Positions 55,577 to 64,000 of a DNA stretch of 64,000 nt are shown here, piece by piece. The translations under genes were made by a program, and so were the position numbers. Under the pieces are notes generated by a model. That model worked only from the letters and a program-made list of their open reading frames with translations, made no database searches and was not told where the DNA came from. Position 1 is the stretch's first letter. Each line of letters begins with the position of its first letter. The DNA is from Chryseobacterium ginsenosidimutans (GTDB lineage: Bacteria > Bacteroidota > Bacteroidia > Flavobacteriales > Weeksellaceae): positions 3,579,001 through 3,643,000 of the forward strand of contig NZ_JAUSXC010000001.1 of the NCBI RefSeq assembly GCF_030823405.1, in the 5' to 3' direction.

Positions 55577-55620
55577 AAACTGTTTACAGACATTAAAACC
55601 CTGTAAACAGTTTTTTTTTA
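55577..55620. terminator. Strong bidirectional terminator
   Basis: AAACTGTTTACAG (55577-55589) pairs perfectly with CTGTAAACAGTTT (55601-55613), followed by a T-run on the plus strand and preceded by A-rich DNA for the minus strand. It separates the T9SS gene from the convergent LCIB-like gene. Confidence 0.92.
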
Positions 55621-55631
55621 AGTCTTATTAA

Positions 55632-56366
55632 CTATTTGTGATATTCATCCATCAGGCTTTTCCTTTCTTTGGTTTCAAGGTTGATGTATTCAAACTTTTT
55701 ATACTGGCAGAATGATCCCATATCTTTGTCTCCATTAATAAAAATACCACCTACAAGAATGACGTATTTGCAAGGATATTCGGTTTCCTTCACAAGCACT
55801 TCGATGCGTTCATCTATAGCTTCGTACATAACCTCAGTCGCTTCAAAAATTTGATTCTCTGCATTCAGTATTCTTTCTTTACTGTGAAGAAAAATTTGTT
55901 CGATGGTGTTCATCTGAAAATCCAGTGATGTTATATTTCCTTCGATAATCTGCCCTGCTGCCAGTTTTCCAAGCGCTCCTTTTGCAGCACCGCAACATGC
56001 TGAATTACTGCTCTGCCCTATTCTGCTTATTTCTCCTATTTGGCCTTCTTTAGTAATTCCAATATGAGGAGCATAAAAAATGATCACCGCACCATCTTCA
56101 GGAACATGATGTGCAAAAGCACCCATCCCTGTAAGTCCGGCAAAAGGAAACCCATCAAGCCCTCCCAAGTGAAACGGACCAAGCATCTCATAGGCTCTTG
56201 GCGGATATTGTATGGCATTAACATCGTCACAACACATACTGTCCGCGTGCATTAACTGATTAGGTTTTAATTCCAAATGCTTTTCAATTGTGTCTAATAA
56301 ACGATTCACCGTATCGATCGACGTTAAGGCCTTCGGATACCATTTTCTTACAGATTCTATACTCAT
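55632..56366 (-). CDS. LCIB-like theta-class carbonic anhydrase homologue
   Basis: 244 residues. LCIB/LCIC proteins work in the algal CO2-concentrating mechanism, and some are theta carbonic anhydrases that interconvert CO2 and bicarbonate. The zinc ligands expected for the family are visible: Cys45/Cys46 with Asp47/Asp48 (SMCCDDVNA), His86/His87 (GAFAHHVPEDG) and Cys124/Cys125 (SNSACCGAAKG). The signature GFPFAGLTGMGAFAHH is intact. Last gene of a run with a bestrophin and a K+-channel-like gene. By analogy with algal bestrophin-LCIB pairs it may process bicarbonate moved by the channel. Family call by motif only. Confidence 0.78.
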   Translation of the reverse strand: MSIESVRKWYPKALTSIDTVNRLLDTIEKHLELKPNQLMHADSMCCDDVNAIQYPPRAYEMLGPFHLGGLDGFPFAGLTGMGAFAHHVPEDGAVIIFYAPHIGITKEGQIGEISRIGQSSNSACCGAAKGALGKLAAGQIIEGNITSLDFQMNTIEQIFLHSKERILNAENQIFEATEVMYEAIDERIEVLVKETEYPCKYVILVGGIFINGDKDMGSFCQYKKFEYINLETKERKSLMDEYHK

Positions 56367-56381
56367 AATTTTTTTATTTTT

Positions 56382-57398
56382 TTACATGACAATATTATTA
56401 ACAGGCTGTATGGCAGGTGGAAGTTCTTTTTCACCAAGCATTTCACGCAGATCAATTTCTATATTCCTGCTGATTTGGGTGATAGGGATATCATTGGCAT
56501 TGCCTTCAAACGGATTTTCCGTACTCTCACCTATCAATTCCAAAACCAGAAATACCCAGCCTAAAAGCACACTGAACGGAACGGTAAGCCAGATTATATT
56601 GTCTCCAAATTTCTCTGTCATTTTAGAAAACTCTCCTAAAAATCCTAAAGGAAGCAAAAAGCACAAAGCATTTGTGAAATAGAGATTAATGCTTGAAAAC
56701 TGCCTTGGATAAGGGAAATTTTTGATCCTTTCACATTTTCCCTGCTGATCATACAATTCTTTGAACTGATTTTCAAGCGCAGTATAATTGTAATCTGAAA
56801 TTTTACCCTCTTCATTTAATTTTCTCAACTGGGCAGACTGTAAAGCAATAATTTGTGTTGCCCTATTTTTAGTAGAAAGCACATACTGAAGCTCATTATC
56901 GCTTAAAAACAGCTTGAGTTCATCTTCAACTTTGGTTTCCCATTCAGGAACATTATAGTATTGCAGATATTCTTTATTGTAACTTTTTGTTTTTATATGT
57001 TCCCAGCTTTTTGTTTCTCTAAGCTGAAATCTTAATACAGTAAGCCACGCAAAATGACGATAAATGATTTGCTGATGTAAAGCAGATTCTTTTACTTTAT
57101 CATCCGTTCTTATAAAATCTTTTACCAAAATGCCAAAACTACGGCTGTTATTAATGATCGCACCATAGATCTGGCGTGCTTCCCAGCTTCGGTTATAAGT
57201 TTGGGTATTTTTGAACCCCGAAATAAATGCCGTAGCTGTTCCAAGCAATGCCACAGGAACCCACGGAATTGCAAGCCACTTCCAGCCTAGAAAATAAAAA
57301 AGCATTGTGGGAACAATACTTAAAATAAGCATTTTGTAAATTTTCGTTCTGGTCCACGGAATGAAATGATAGAGCTTATAATGTGAGCCGGTATTCAT
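56382..57398 (-). CDS. Bestrophin-family anion channel
   Basis: 338 residues, usual for bacterial bestrophins, with about four membrane helices (the first FYFLGWKWLAIPWVPVALLG-like). The bestrophin signature FKNTQTYNRSWEARQIYG (residues 62-79) is clear, as is the C-terminal NPFEGNANDIPITQISRNIE with the acidic gate region. Bestrophins pass chloride or bicarbonate. It starts 6 bases after the K+-channel stop and ends 15 bases before the LCIB-like ATG. In algae bestrophin-like channels feed bicarbonate to LCIB, which makes the neighbourhood suggestive. Confidence 0.92.
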   Translation of the reverse strand: MNTGSHYKLYHFIPWTRTKIYKMLILSIVPTMLFYFLGWKWLAIPWVPVALLGTATAFISGFKNTQTYNRSWEARQIYGAIINNSRSFGILVKDFIRTDDKVKESALHQQIIYRHFAWLTVLRFQLRETKSWEHIKTKSYNKEYLQYYNVPEWETKVEDELKLFLSDNELQYVLSTKNRATQIIALQSAQLRKLNEEGKISDYNYTALENQFKELYDQQGKCERIKNFPYPRQFSSINLYFTNALCFLLPLGFLGEFSKMTEKFGDNIIWLTVPFSVLLGWVFLVLELIGESTENPFEGNANDIPITQISRNIEIDLREMLGEKELPPAIQPVNNIVM

Positions 57399-57404
57399 AA
57401 TAAT

Positions 57405-58064
57405 TTAATTTTTTGATGAAAATTTGCTGATCAGGATACCGACCAATACAACAGTATAAAACTGGCCTGCAATCCCAATAAAAGCAGTGATTAATTTTGT
57501 AACATGCGTGTTGGGGGTAATGTCTCCAAAACCAATACTTGTAAAAGTAATAGAACAGAAGTAGACCAAATCCATAAATGTAAGAGCTGGAGATGATATA
57601 TCAACTCCTTTAAAAGACGCCGGATCACGATACTGGAAAAACTGCAGTGAAAAAACCGAAATTTCTATCAGTAACATATAACCACATATAGATGCAGAAA
57701 TAATATCTGTATTGATATATCCCGGTTTTATGAGAAACCGGAGTACTTCTACAAGAATAAAACAGAAAAATATTACATAATTGATATTCAAAAATGTAAA
57801 ATACCATGGAAGGTCGTTAAAAAAAGGAATTCCAATAGGTAATAATAAAATGACAATAAAATGCAGATTCCTGAACCAATGCCTCCAGCTGTGCTTCTCC
57901 GTAATTAAAAAGATAGATCCCAGCCCTAATATCAGCATATTGAGCGGCCATATAAAACGGGTATAAAAATCCATATCTGTAAGAAATATTCCTACAAATA
58001 AATGTTGCATCAGAGCTAATAAGAGGATCTCGTACTTTCTTTCCTGTAACTTTTTAATGGTCAT
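57405..58064 (-). CDS. Two-pore-helix potassium-channel-like membrane protein
   Basis: 219 residues with about six hydrophobic segments. The last pair frames a K+-channel pore loop with selectivity filter TSIGFGD (residues 175-181, a TxGFGD variant) and the following helix ITAFIGIAGQFYTVVLVGIL. No RCK/TrkA domain is seen. It is first in a run of three genes (channel, bestrophin, LCIB-like); a K+ path could balance charge when anions move through the bestrophin. Promoter not identified. Confidence 0.87.
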   Translation of the reverse strand: MTIKKLQERKYEILLLALMQHLFVGIFLTDMDFYTRFIWPLNMLILGLGSIFLITEKHSWRHWFRNLHFIVILLLPIGIPFFNDLPWYFTFLNINYVIFFCFILVEVLRFLIKPGYINTDIISASICGYMLLIEISVFSLQFFQYRDPASFKGVDISSPALTFMDLVYFCSITFTSIGFGDITPNTHVTKLITAFIGIAGQFYTVVLVGILISKFSSKN

Positions 58065-58080
58065 TTATGTTTTAAATAAA

Positions 58081-58245
58081 ATTGAAAAACTAACAGTGAT
58101 CTGTTTTTAAAGCCTGACAAAATACGTCCTGATTTTCAACAAGCATTTTTTCCAGCCTGTTTAGCTGATCAATGTGCCACTCATAAGTTTTGGTCATCTG
58201 TAAATTCTTTTGTACTATCAAAATTAACTGATAGGGATTTATATT
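58081..58245 (-). pseudogene. Aldehyde-dehydrogenase N-terminal remnant
   Basis: About 50 codons read NPYQLILIVQKNLQMTKTYE, then WHIDQLNRLEKMLVENQDVF and a stop. The Q-L-x-x-L-x-x-ML-x-EN pattern is that of the first helix pair of aldehyde dehydrogenases. Nothing of the catalytic domain follows. A short expressed peptide cannot be excluded but is unlikely. Confidence 0.45.
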
Positions 58246-58259
58246 TTTACAGTTTAGGG

Positions 58260-58697
58260 TTAATTGGCCTGTCCGATATCAAGACGTGAAATTTTTCCGT
58301 CTGCATCGAAATGAAATTTAAAATAGGTTCTAAAATCACCCCAGCTTTCTGTATGAAAATTTCCATAAATATCCTTTCCGTCATTTTCTACTTTATCGAC
58401 GGTTGTAAAACGCTCATGTCCGCAAGCATCCTTTACAAATTTTTTAAAGTCCCTCGGATTTCCATCATCATATAATTTTGCATCTGCTATGAAGTAAGAC
58501 AAAAAAGTTTGACCGTCTCCTTTTTGCCATGCTTCAAAAACTTCTTTTACGATATTATTTGTTAATTTACTCGTATCCATATTATTATCTTTTTGTTGTG
58601 TTTTTTTAGTTTTATTATTTGAGGAAGAATTCTGCTGTCCGCAGGCTGTAAAGCTGAACAGGCATATTGCAATAGTAAATATTATGCTTTTTTTCAT
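58260..58697 (-). CDS. SnoaL/NTF2-like lipoprotein
   Basis: 145 residues. Lipobox Cys19 (FSFTACGQQ), a Lys/Asn/Gln-rich linker of about 30 residues, then an NTF2-like fold: VKEVFEAWQKGDGQTFLSYF, DDGNPRDFKKFVKDACGHER and YFKFHFDADGKISRLDIG. Probably periplasmic or outer-membrane anchored. It follows the DoxX gene by two bases, so they are one unit. Function unknown. Confidence 0.78.
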   Translation of the reverse strand: MKKSIIFTIAICLFSFTACGQQNSSSNNKTKKTQQKDNNMDTSKLTNNIVKEVFEAWQKGDGQTFLSYFIADAKLYDDGNPRDFKKFVKDACGHERFTTVDKVENDGKDIYGNFHTESWGDFRTYFKFHFDADGKISRLDIGQAN

Positions 58698-58699
58698 TG

Positions 58700-59050
58700 T
58701 TATACATTCTTTAATGGATATTGCAGGTAAATAATAGCCAAATTCAGTAATAAAAATGGAAGCTCAATAAGAACTCCTTTCAGATCTTTATCCAGAAGAT
58801 GCAGACAAATGATGAGTAATATTCCTGCTGCCATCAGAAAGTTTCCCCAGACAAAAGTTTTAGGGAATAAGATCAGTAATGCTGCAATGATCGTAATGGC
58901 ACCATTTATCGCTAATGCTGTTTTGCTAAATCCCCATTTGCCAAACATTTCCATCATTTCAGATTTTCCTGCTAACATGGCATACCCTTGTTTGATACCC
59001 ATAAATACAGCTAAAACGATCAATGCTCCATTGAAAATTTTTAGAATCAT
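58700..59050 (-). CDS. DoxX-family membrane protein
   Basis: 116 residues with four hydrophobic helices, the size and layout of small DoxX proteins (first helix IFNGALIVLAVFMGIKQGYA, then GKWGFSKTALAINGAITIIA). Family members occur in thiosulfate oxidation or redox stress complexes, but most are uncharacterised. Operon with the SnoaL-like lipoprotein that follows it. Confidence 0.82.
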   Translation of the reverse strand: MILKIFNGALIVLAVFMGIKQGYAMLAGKSEMMEMFGKWGFSKTALAINGAITIIAALLILFPKTFVWGNFLMAAGILLIICLHLLDKDLKGVLIELPFLLLNLAIIYLQYPLKNV

Positions 59051-59124
59051 AATTTCTTTCTTAGTGGTAACTGATTAATATGAAACATAATCCATTTTGT
59101 TGAATTCAGCTAATAAATCCATAA

Positions 59125-59880
59125 TTATTTAGAAAGGGCTTCGATAACCATCTGTGATGCCAAATAACTGCTGTGCTGCTGTTGTGCAGTAATCAGCCTG
59201 CCATCTCTAATTGCGAAAGGCTCTAAGGGACCCGCAACTTCAAAAGTAGTTTGATTATTTTTCCGAGCTTCAGTTTCAATCGTATATTCGTTTACCTTTT
59301 TCCCGAACATCTGGTTAATCATTTCTTCCTCACTATCAGCAAAACCGGTCCAAGTTTTACCATCCGCTAATAGTTTACCGTCACTCAATTTTGTCCATAA
59401 CAGCAAAGATGTTCCGTGGCAAATTAAACAGGTAATCTTTCCTGCTTCGTAAAAATCTGCAATTAATTGGTGTAGCTTTACGTCATCTTTAAAGGTAATC
59501 AATGGAGCTCCTCCTCCCGCTACACAAACTGCATCGTAATCGGCAACATTTATATTGGAAATAGGGATCGTATTTTCCATCCATTTACCAAACGTTGTAT
59601 GGTGGACAAAACCAATACTTATCAAATCATTGGGATAAGCTCCATGAGGGTTTTCCGGGTTGCTGTGTGCATCAAAGATTACTGCACCACCATTAGGAGA
59701 TGCCACATCTACATCATATCCTGCGTTGATAAAGTCGAAGAAAGGCCTTGTCATTTCTTCGGCAAAAAAGCCCACCTGCATACCTTCTAGTAGTGCAGCA
59801 TTAGAGACTAAACATAATACTTTCTTCTTTGGGAAATTATGCTGTCCCCTTCTTTTTATAACATTGTTCTGATTGCTCAT
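59125..59880 (-). CDS. DJ-1/PfpI-family protein
   Basis: 251 residues. The DJ-1 fold is seen in KVLCLVSNAALLEGMQVGFF and the conserved nucleophile elbow LICHGTSLL with Cys154-His155. A Glu (FAEEMTRPFFDF) may be the third residue. An extended PNGG loop follows. Family members are chaperones, glyoxalases or amidase-like; none can be chosen by sequence alone. It lies before the DoxX gene on the same strand. Confidence 0.87.
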   Translation of the reverse strand: MSNQNNVIKRRGQHNFPKKKVLCLVSNAALLEGMQVGFFAEEMTRPFFDFINAGYDVDVASPNGGAVIFDAHSNPENPHGAYPNDLISIGFVHHTTFGKWMENTIPISNINVADYDAVCVAGGGAPLITFKDDVKLHQLIADFYEAGKITCLICHGTSLLLWTKLSDGKLLADGKTWTGFADSEEEMINQMFGKKVNEYTIETEARKNNQTTFEVAGPLEPFAIRDGRLITAQQQHSSYLASQMVIEALSK

Positions 59881-60467
59881 AATTTTGAATTCATTGGAAT
59901 AAGTACAATTTTAGAAACTTTCTTAGGCGACTCAAAGTAATCTAAGTTATGAATTCGGAAATTTTAACTTAAGAATAATCAACAATACTCGATTTATCAA
60001 TAAAATTTTCAGTAAGAAAAACTACTTTTTTGTATTTTTTTTGATTATTAAATTTAGCAATTGTACTGTAATTCAATATATTATATTTTTTTTATTCTGT
60101 GGAAATAACAATCCTGATCATTTTCAAAAAATTAAAGAATGATTACAAAAAATTTATCACTTTTTCAAAAAAATTGTTCTAGAAAGTAAAGCCAATCATC
60201 TCAATTTATTTAAAATTGTATAATATTCTGAAACTTTTGTATGGTTTGTTTTCTTCAAATATACAAGCAGTATCGTTATTAGTGTTCTCGCTGAAATTAC
60301 AAAAATTACCTTTTTTAATTGAAATCACAGTTCTATTTTCGGAAAAACACACATCTATTTCTTTTCGTTGGACGATTATATTTATAATATTGGATCAAAC
60401 TACATTTTATGCAGTATAAATAATTGACCTTAATATATAAACATACATTCCCAAATTAAGCTAAGCC
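59881..60467. other. AT-rich region without a gene
   Basis: About 590 bases. A 67-codon frame at 60216-60419 has no family resemblance and looks accidental. A CTCAATTT-ATTT-AAAATTG arrangement at 60201-60219 faintly resembles the palindrome motif at 16 kb. Confidence 0.4.
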
Positions 60468-61007
60468 ATGAGAAGAGAACGCTTTGATGCCATTACAGAT
60501 GCAATTCTGGCAATTATTATCACTTTGATGGTGCTCGAAATTAAAATACCTGAACTTACACTGAATAATGTATCAAATATTTTAATTCAGATCTTTATTT
60601 ATGGAATAAGCTTTATTACAATCGCAATTATCTGGTTAAATCATCATAATATTTTTGCCAAGATAGAAAAAGTAGATATTAATTCGGTCTGGATAAATTT
60701 TGGACTGCTTTTTATGATTTCATTTATACCGAGTGCCACAGAACATTTAAACGTATCATTTTTTAATGTGGCAAATCATATATTTTATGGCATTGTAACT
60801 GGTTGTGTCGTTTTCTTTTATGCCTTGCTACAACAGCGCGTAACAAGTTCTGAAAAAAGCAAAACATTTATATTATCCAGAAGGATGAGTTGGTGGGTTA
60901 TGGTACTGTACTTTTTAAGCATTCCGCTGAGTTTTATCAGTGTATATATTTCCGGATGTATCTTTTTATTCATCCCGATTCTTTATTTTATACAGACAAA
61001 AAGATGA
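60468..61007 (+). CDS. TMEM175-family (DUF1211) ion channel-like protein
   Basis: 179 residues with about five to six membrane helices. The N-terminal motif MRRERFDAITDAILAIIITL corresponds to the RxxxFxDAxxAIxxTLL gate helix of TMEM175, with Phe-Asp for the usual Phe-Ser. Bacterial TMEM175 proteins are potassium-selective leak channels that work as tetramers. Single gene with no partner nearby. Confidence 0.85.
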   Translation: MRRERFDAITDAILAIIITLMVLEIKIPELTLNNVSNILIQIFIYGISFITIAIIWLNHHNIFAKIEKVDINSVWINFGLLFMISFIPSATEHLNVSFFNVANHIFYGIVTGCVVFFYALLQQRVTSSEKSKTFILSRRMSWWVMVLYFLSIPLSFISVYISGCIFLFIPILYFIQTKR

Positions 61008-61111
61008 CATTCTAAAAGTAGAATTATTTATTGATTAACAGTCAAATCATATCAATAGAATAGCCTCAGCTACCTATTCTTTACATTCTATTCTAATTAT
61101 AAACTCAAATT

Positions 61112-61207
61112 ATGAAACAACAAACCTTAAACACCAATTTTCAATCTCTTAAACAACATCAAGGTATTTATCTTACTTCTCAACTGTTAATAGAAGCATT
61201 ATTTTGA
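61112..61207 (+). CDS. 31-codon ORF translationally coupled to a DUF2490 gene
   Basis: ATG at 61112 opens MKQQTLNTNFQSLKQHQGIY and ends LLIEALF, with TGA at 61205-61207 overlapping the ATG of the next gene as TGATG. It has no signal or family match. The exact overlap suggests a leader peptide or re-initiation coupling; chance cannot be excluded. Confidence 0.4.
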   Translation: MKQQTLNTNFQSLKQHQGIYLTSQLLIEALF

Positions 61208-61875
61208 TGAGCCTTATTAAACTGAAAATTAAGCCCAATCTTTCCGGAATAACGATGATGTTTATCCTTATTTTAGGCATACATCTGAAAGCTCAGGATA
61301 TTGATGGCGTAAGCTCCTTTTTCGTGGGCGGTGTAAGTATAGATATTCCTAAAAACAATAAGCTGTTGCTTTATACCGGTTACAGTCCTACTGATAATGT
61401 AAAGGCATTTTTGGCTTTACCCAGCTTTAAGATTAACAAATATTTGACGCTTACACCCGGTTATACCTACGTCAATGTAGATTTGGACAATGGCACTACA
61501 CTTACAGAACATCAGTTGTTGGCGATGGCCACTCTGAACTTTCCTATTGAAAAAAACTGGACTCTGGCTGACAGAAACACTTATTTTCACAGGTTTAGAA
61601 ATAATCTTGATGATCTCTCTTTTTACAGGAACCGATTAGGAATTATACATAAAACAGAAGTTTTAAAAAAAGAGGTCAGCATTTTTTTACATGATGAAAT
61701 GTATCTGAGTCTTGATACCGGGCAGTTTACACGAAACCGAGTTATTTTGGGTGGTGATATAAAACTCTTAAAATGGCTTACGCCTCAGATAATGTTGATG
61801 TATCAAAGTGATAAAACAACAGGCAACAAAATTCTGGGATGGCTTGTATTCACAGTACCGTTGGGGAAAATTTGA
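61207..61875 (+). CDS. DUF2490-family outer-membrane barrel
   Basis: 222 residues from the ATG at 61207; a TTG one codon earlier is also possible. Signal sequence (MMFILILGIHLKAQ) is followed by amphipathic strands (FFVGGVSIDIPKNNKLLLYT, then LTLTPGYTYVNVDLDNGTTL) ending in GWLVFTVPLGKI. DUF2490 proteins are small outer-membrane barrels of unknown role. A 31-codon ORF overlaps its start. Confidence 0.75.
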   Translation: MSLIKLKIKPNLSGITMMFILILGIHLKAQDIDGVSSFFVGGVSIDIPKNNKLLLYTGYSPTDNVKAFLALPSFKINKYLTLTPGYTYVNVDLDNGTTLTEHQLLAMATLNFPIEKNWTLADRNTYFHRFRNNLDDLSFYRNRLGIIHKTEVLKKEVSIFLHDEMYLSLDTGQFTRNRVILGGDIKLLKWLTPQIMLMYQSDKTTGNKILGWLVFTVPLGKI

Positions 61876-61988
61876 GAATATTACATTGCTTTATATCAGA
61901 TATAATAGAAAATTCTTTGATGGTAGTATTAAGGATTTCAAACTCTCAGTTAAATAACCTGATCTGAACTCTTCAAGATATAAACAAA

Positions 61989-62019
61989 AATAGTTACAGA
62001 TAAAAACTCTGTAACTATT
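61989..62019 (+). terminator. Rho-independent terminator
   Basis: AATAGTTACAGA pairs with TCTGTAACTATT around a short loop and is followed by TATTTTA. It lies about 110 bases after the DUF2490 stop. Confidence 0.8.
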
Positions 62020-62124
62020 TATTTTAACATAATTCGCAAGAAAATTTTGCTTGTAATGTAAATAGACTATTTCAAGTGTGGAGCTACAACCTTTATCATA
62101 GAAAGGTATTACTCCATGATCTCA

Positions 62125-63828
62125 TTAATCTATTTTATATGCGACAATCTGATCTTCCTGCCAATTATAACCGCCAAACAAACTTATATCCTTTACAGAA
62201 CCAATAATATGATTGTCTCCTGCTACATAATAATACCTGGTTGTAGTTGCACCTGTATTGTTAATCACAATTGTACCCTGTACCAAACTGTACAAAGAAC
62301 TACCCGGAAGGTTACCACTGATCAGGTAGCTTCCCTGAATATATGATGGTGTAGCAGTAATAGTTACTGTATCTGCATTGCTTGTTGTAAAAGTTGTTCT
62401 CAGCCAATAAGATGTATCTGGACTGGTAGTAGCAGCAGGTAAAGTAGCACCCACCGATCTCATTAGCATCGTAACGTTAATTGCCCATTTTCCCGGGGGT
62501 AAATCAACATAGGCTCCGGTGTGTAGAAATTGACCTTGTTTTCCATTTTGGAACCCTTGAGTGGTAGGAATATCTCTTCCATTCCAACCCGCTTCCTTCA
62601 CTCCAAGAACGGTATTGATTGTTTGATTTTTCCAGCTTGCATTGCCGCTTGCATCCGAAGTAAGTACTTTTCCGCTACCTTGTGTACCATCAACCAGTTT
62701 GAATGTTCCTTTCACATCAAGACTGGCAGCAGGCGCATCTATCCCAACACCCACATTACCACTGCTTAAAACTACAACAGCATTTTTCGTAGTACCAGAA
62801 ACACCATTCCCTACAATGAATAATGAGTTATCTACTGCTGTATTGTATTTACCCACTACTGCAGCATTGGCCATATTGGTGTTTACGGTATTGCCTGTAC
62901 CAAATACTGCTATACCATCAAGACCGACGCCATTAACTTTATTTGATACACCACCCACTATTGCTCCAATAGGTCCGACACCACTTCCAGATAAAATATT
63001 ACCTTGGCCCACAAGCATATTACCTCTACCTGATGTAGTATATGTTGCTTTGTTAGTATCACCAGAAACAATTGAGCTTTGGAAATTATCAATGGTATTG
63101 TTTTGTCCGCTTACCATTGAGCTAACAGAAGCTAGCCCAATACTATTATTGATACCTGTTGTTAATCCAATAGAAGAATTTACAGTATTGCCTCTTCCAA
63201 AAACAGCGGCTAAGTTTGCACTTCCTGCTGTTGACTTATTCCCTGTACCCCAAACTAAGCTACCTGCCATATCAAGTGGAAATGATTGCTGAACAGGGGT
63301 AATAATAGTCGGACTAAAATCATTAGCCAATCCTGCACCTCCAATTAAGCTACCATTTTTGTTAAAAATGGCTCTTGAAGTATTATTTACGCCAATAACC
63401 AAATTTTGACCAGTTGATGTACCAATGTAATTATCGGTTGAAGCCATAGTAATAGGTACTGTACCAGCTGGCGAAGTTCCTGCGTTTCCTGTAAGATGCC
63501 AATCGTTGCCATCAAATTTCACCCAAAGGGATCCATCAAAATAGTAATATCCAGCTGCGGTAATATTGGCTGTTTTTGCACTTGGGGCAGTTACTGCTGC
63601 TGTGGCATATACTATAGCTCCTTTTTGGTTTGCAGTATATTTTGCATCTCCAGATTGTATTTGATCACCTGTAAGTCTTGGTGCTATGATACCTTCTGCA
63701 GTCGTACCATCTGTTTTTATTGCCGTTACATCTAAAGTGGCTTTTGGATCACTGTTGTTAATACCCACCTGGGAGTATACTAAGGAGCTAAGCATCAAAG
63801 CCCCTAAAAGAATCATACTTTTTTTCAT
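62125..63828 (-). CDS. Exported surface protein with trimeric-adhesin-like head repeats
   Basis: 567 residues. Signal peptide MKKSMILLGALMLSSLVYSQ, then the flavobacterial VGINNSDPKATLDVTA start seen in many cell-surface proteins. Residues 150-350 are low-complexity, Gly/Asn/Val-rich repeats such as AVFGRGNTVNSSIGLTTG and AVVGKYNTAVDNSLFIVGNG, like YadA head repeats. A globular C-terminal domain of about 180 residues follows (GAYVDLPPGKWAINVTMLMR). No T9SS sorting domain is seen. Role in adhesion is inferred. Confidence 0.7.
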   Translation of the reverse strand: MKKSMILLGALMLSSLVYSQVGINNSDPKATLDVTAIKTDGTTAEGIIAPRLTGDQIQSGDAKYTANQKGAIVYATAAVTAPSAKTANITAAGYYYFDGSLWVKFDGNDWHLTGNAGTSPAGTVPITMASTDNYIGTSTGQNLVIGVNNTSRAIFNKNGSLIGGAGLANDFSPTIITPVQQSFPLDMAGSLVWGTGNKSTAGSANLAAVFGRGNTVNSSIGLTTGINNSIGLASVSSMVSGQNNTIDNFQSSIVSGDTNKATYTTSGRGNMLVGQGNILSGSGVGPIGAIVGGVSNKVNGVGLDGIAVFGTGNTVNTNMANAAVVGKYNTAVDNSLFIVGNGVSGTTKNAVVVLSSGNVGVGIDAPAASLDVKGTFKLVDGTQGSGKVLTSDASGNASWKNQTINTVLGVKEAGWNGRDIPTTQGFQNGKQGQFLHTGAYVDLPPGKWAINVTMLMRSVGATLPAATTSPDTSYWLRTTFTTSNADTVTITATPSYIQGSYLISGNLPGSSLYSLVQGTIVINNTGATTTRYYYVAGDNHIIGSVKDISLFGGYNWQEDQIVAYKID

Positions 63829-64000
63829 TTGAATGTTTTTTGCGTTTTTTTAATTTTAATTATCTTATTACAACCCTATGCTTTATCCTTGATGATAGAA
63901 GAACTATACCAAGTTAATTTTAGAATTTTATATGATTAATAGCTATTTTTAATAGAGAAAACCAAAGTAAATATCTCAAGATGAAGAAATGTAGACAGGT

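Noticed and set aside
60216..60419. 67-codon plus-strand frame in AT-rich DNA
   Set aside because: Hydrophobic by base composition, with no start context and no family resemblance.
1..64000. tRNA, rRNA, CRISPR array or intact transposase
   Set aside because: None was recognised on reading both strands; remnants at 17.7 kb and 6.4 kb are not clearly transposases.

Overview
The window reads as chromosome of a low-GC Bacteroidota bacterium, most likely Flavobacteriia/Weeksellaceae and probably Chryseobacterium or a close relative. The evidence is a SusC/SusD pair, a secreted protein with a type IX secretion sorting domain, flavobacterial TAnnTTTG promoter boxes, poor Shine-Dalgarno sites, MobA/MobB/MobC-RteC mobilisation genes of the Bacteroidota type, and tandem terpene synthases of a kind known from Chryseobacterium. 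The assignment is by family content only.

Layout. 0-3.3 kb: stress genes (frameshifted Dps at the edge, a PepSY-like exported protein, HSP20, universal stress protein). 3.6-16.4 kb: a mobilisable-element core with CTTGC-rich DNA, a hairpin array with an oriT-like inverted repeat, MobA-like protein and relaxase, then about 5 kb of foreign cargo (AraC and other remnants, gluconate permease and gluconokinase, an exported DUF4402-like protein), then the VirD4/TraG coupling protein, RteC, a membrane TPR-AraC regulator and a divergent small lipoprotein. 16.4-21.5 kb: mostly minus-strand exported proteins and decayed ORFs between two copies of a repeat. 21.7-25.1 kb: a plus-strand AraC, nitrilase-family hydrolase and two Asp/Glu racemase-like genes. 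25.2-28 kb: decayed small genes plus an intact cold-shock gene. 28.1-31.9 kb: small hydrolases and two orphan M17 N-terminal-domain proteins. 32-36.5 kb: a decayed gene, a Crp-type regulator, an epimerase and two broken AraC genes. 36.5-38.2 kb: a short-chain dehydrogenase and a DUF6624 protein.

38.4-45.3 kb: TetR, outer-membrane factor, membrane-fusion protein, RND pump and SDR on the minus strand, with matching inverted repeats before tetR and before the efflux genes. 45.5-50.2 kb: a SusC/SusD pair without enzymes. 50.6-54.1 kb: three class I terpene synthases whose spacers keep fossils of tandem duplication, followed by a T9SS-exported protein. 55.6-58.1 kb: a minus-strand operon of a two-pore-helix K+-channel-like protein, a bestrophin and an LCIB-type theta carbonic anhydrase homologue, which is the most interesting functional linkage in the window. 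58.2-64 kb: SnoaL-like lipoprotein, DoxX, DJ-1/PfpI protein, TMEM175-like channel, a DUF2490 barrel with a coupled 31-codon ORF, and a large surface protein.

A recurrent theme is gene decay by single-base loss, mostly in short A or T runs and confined to accessory patches, while long genes such as susC and the RND pump are open. No rRNA, tRNA or CRISPR array was recognised. All family calls come from reading motifs by eye; none was checked against a database.
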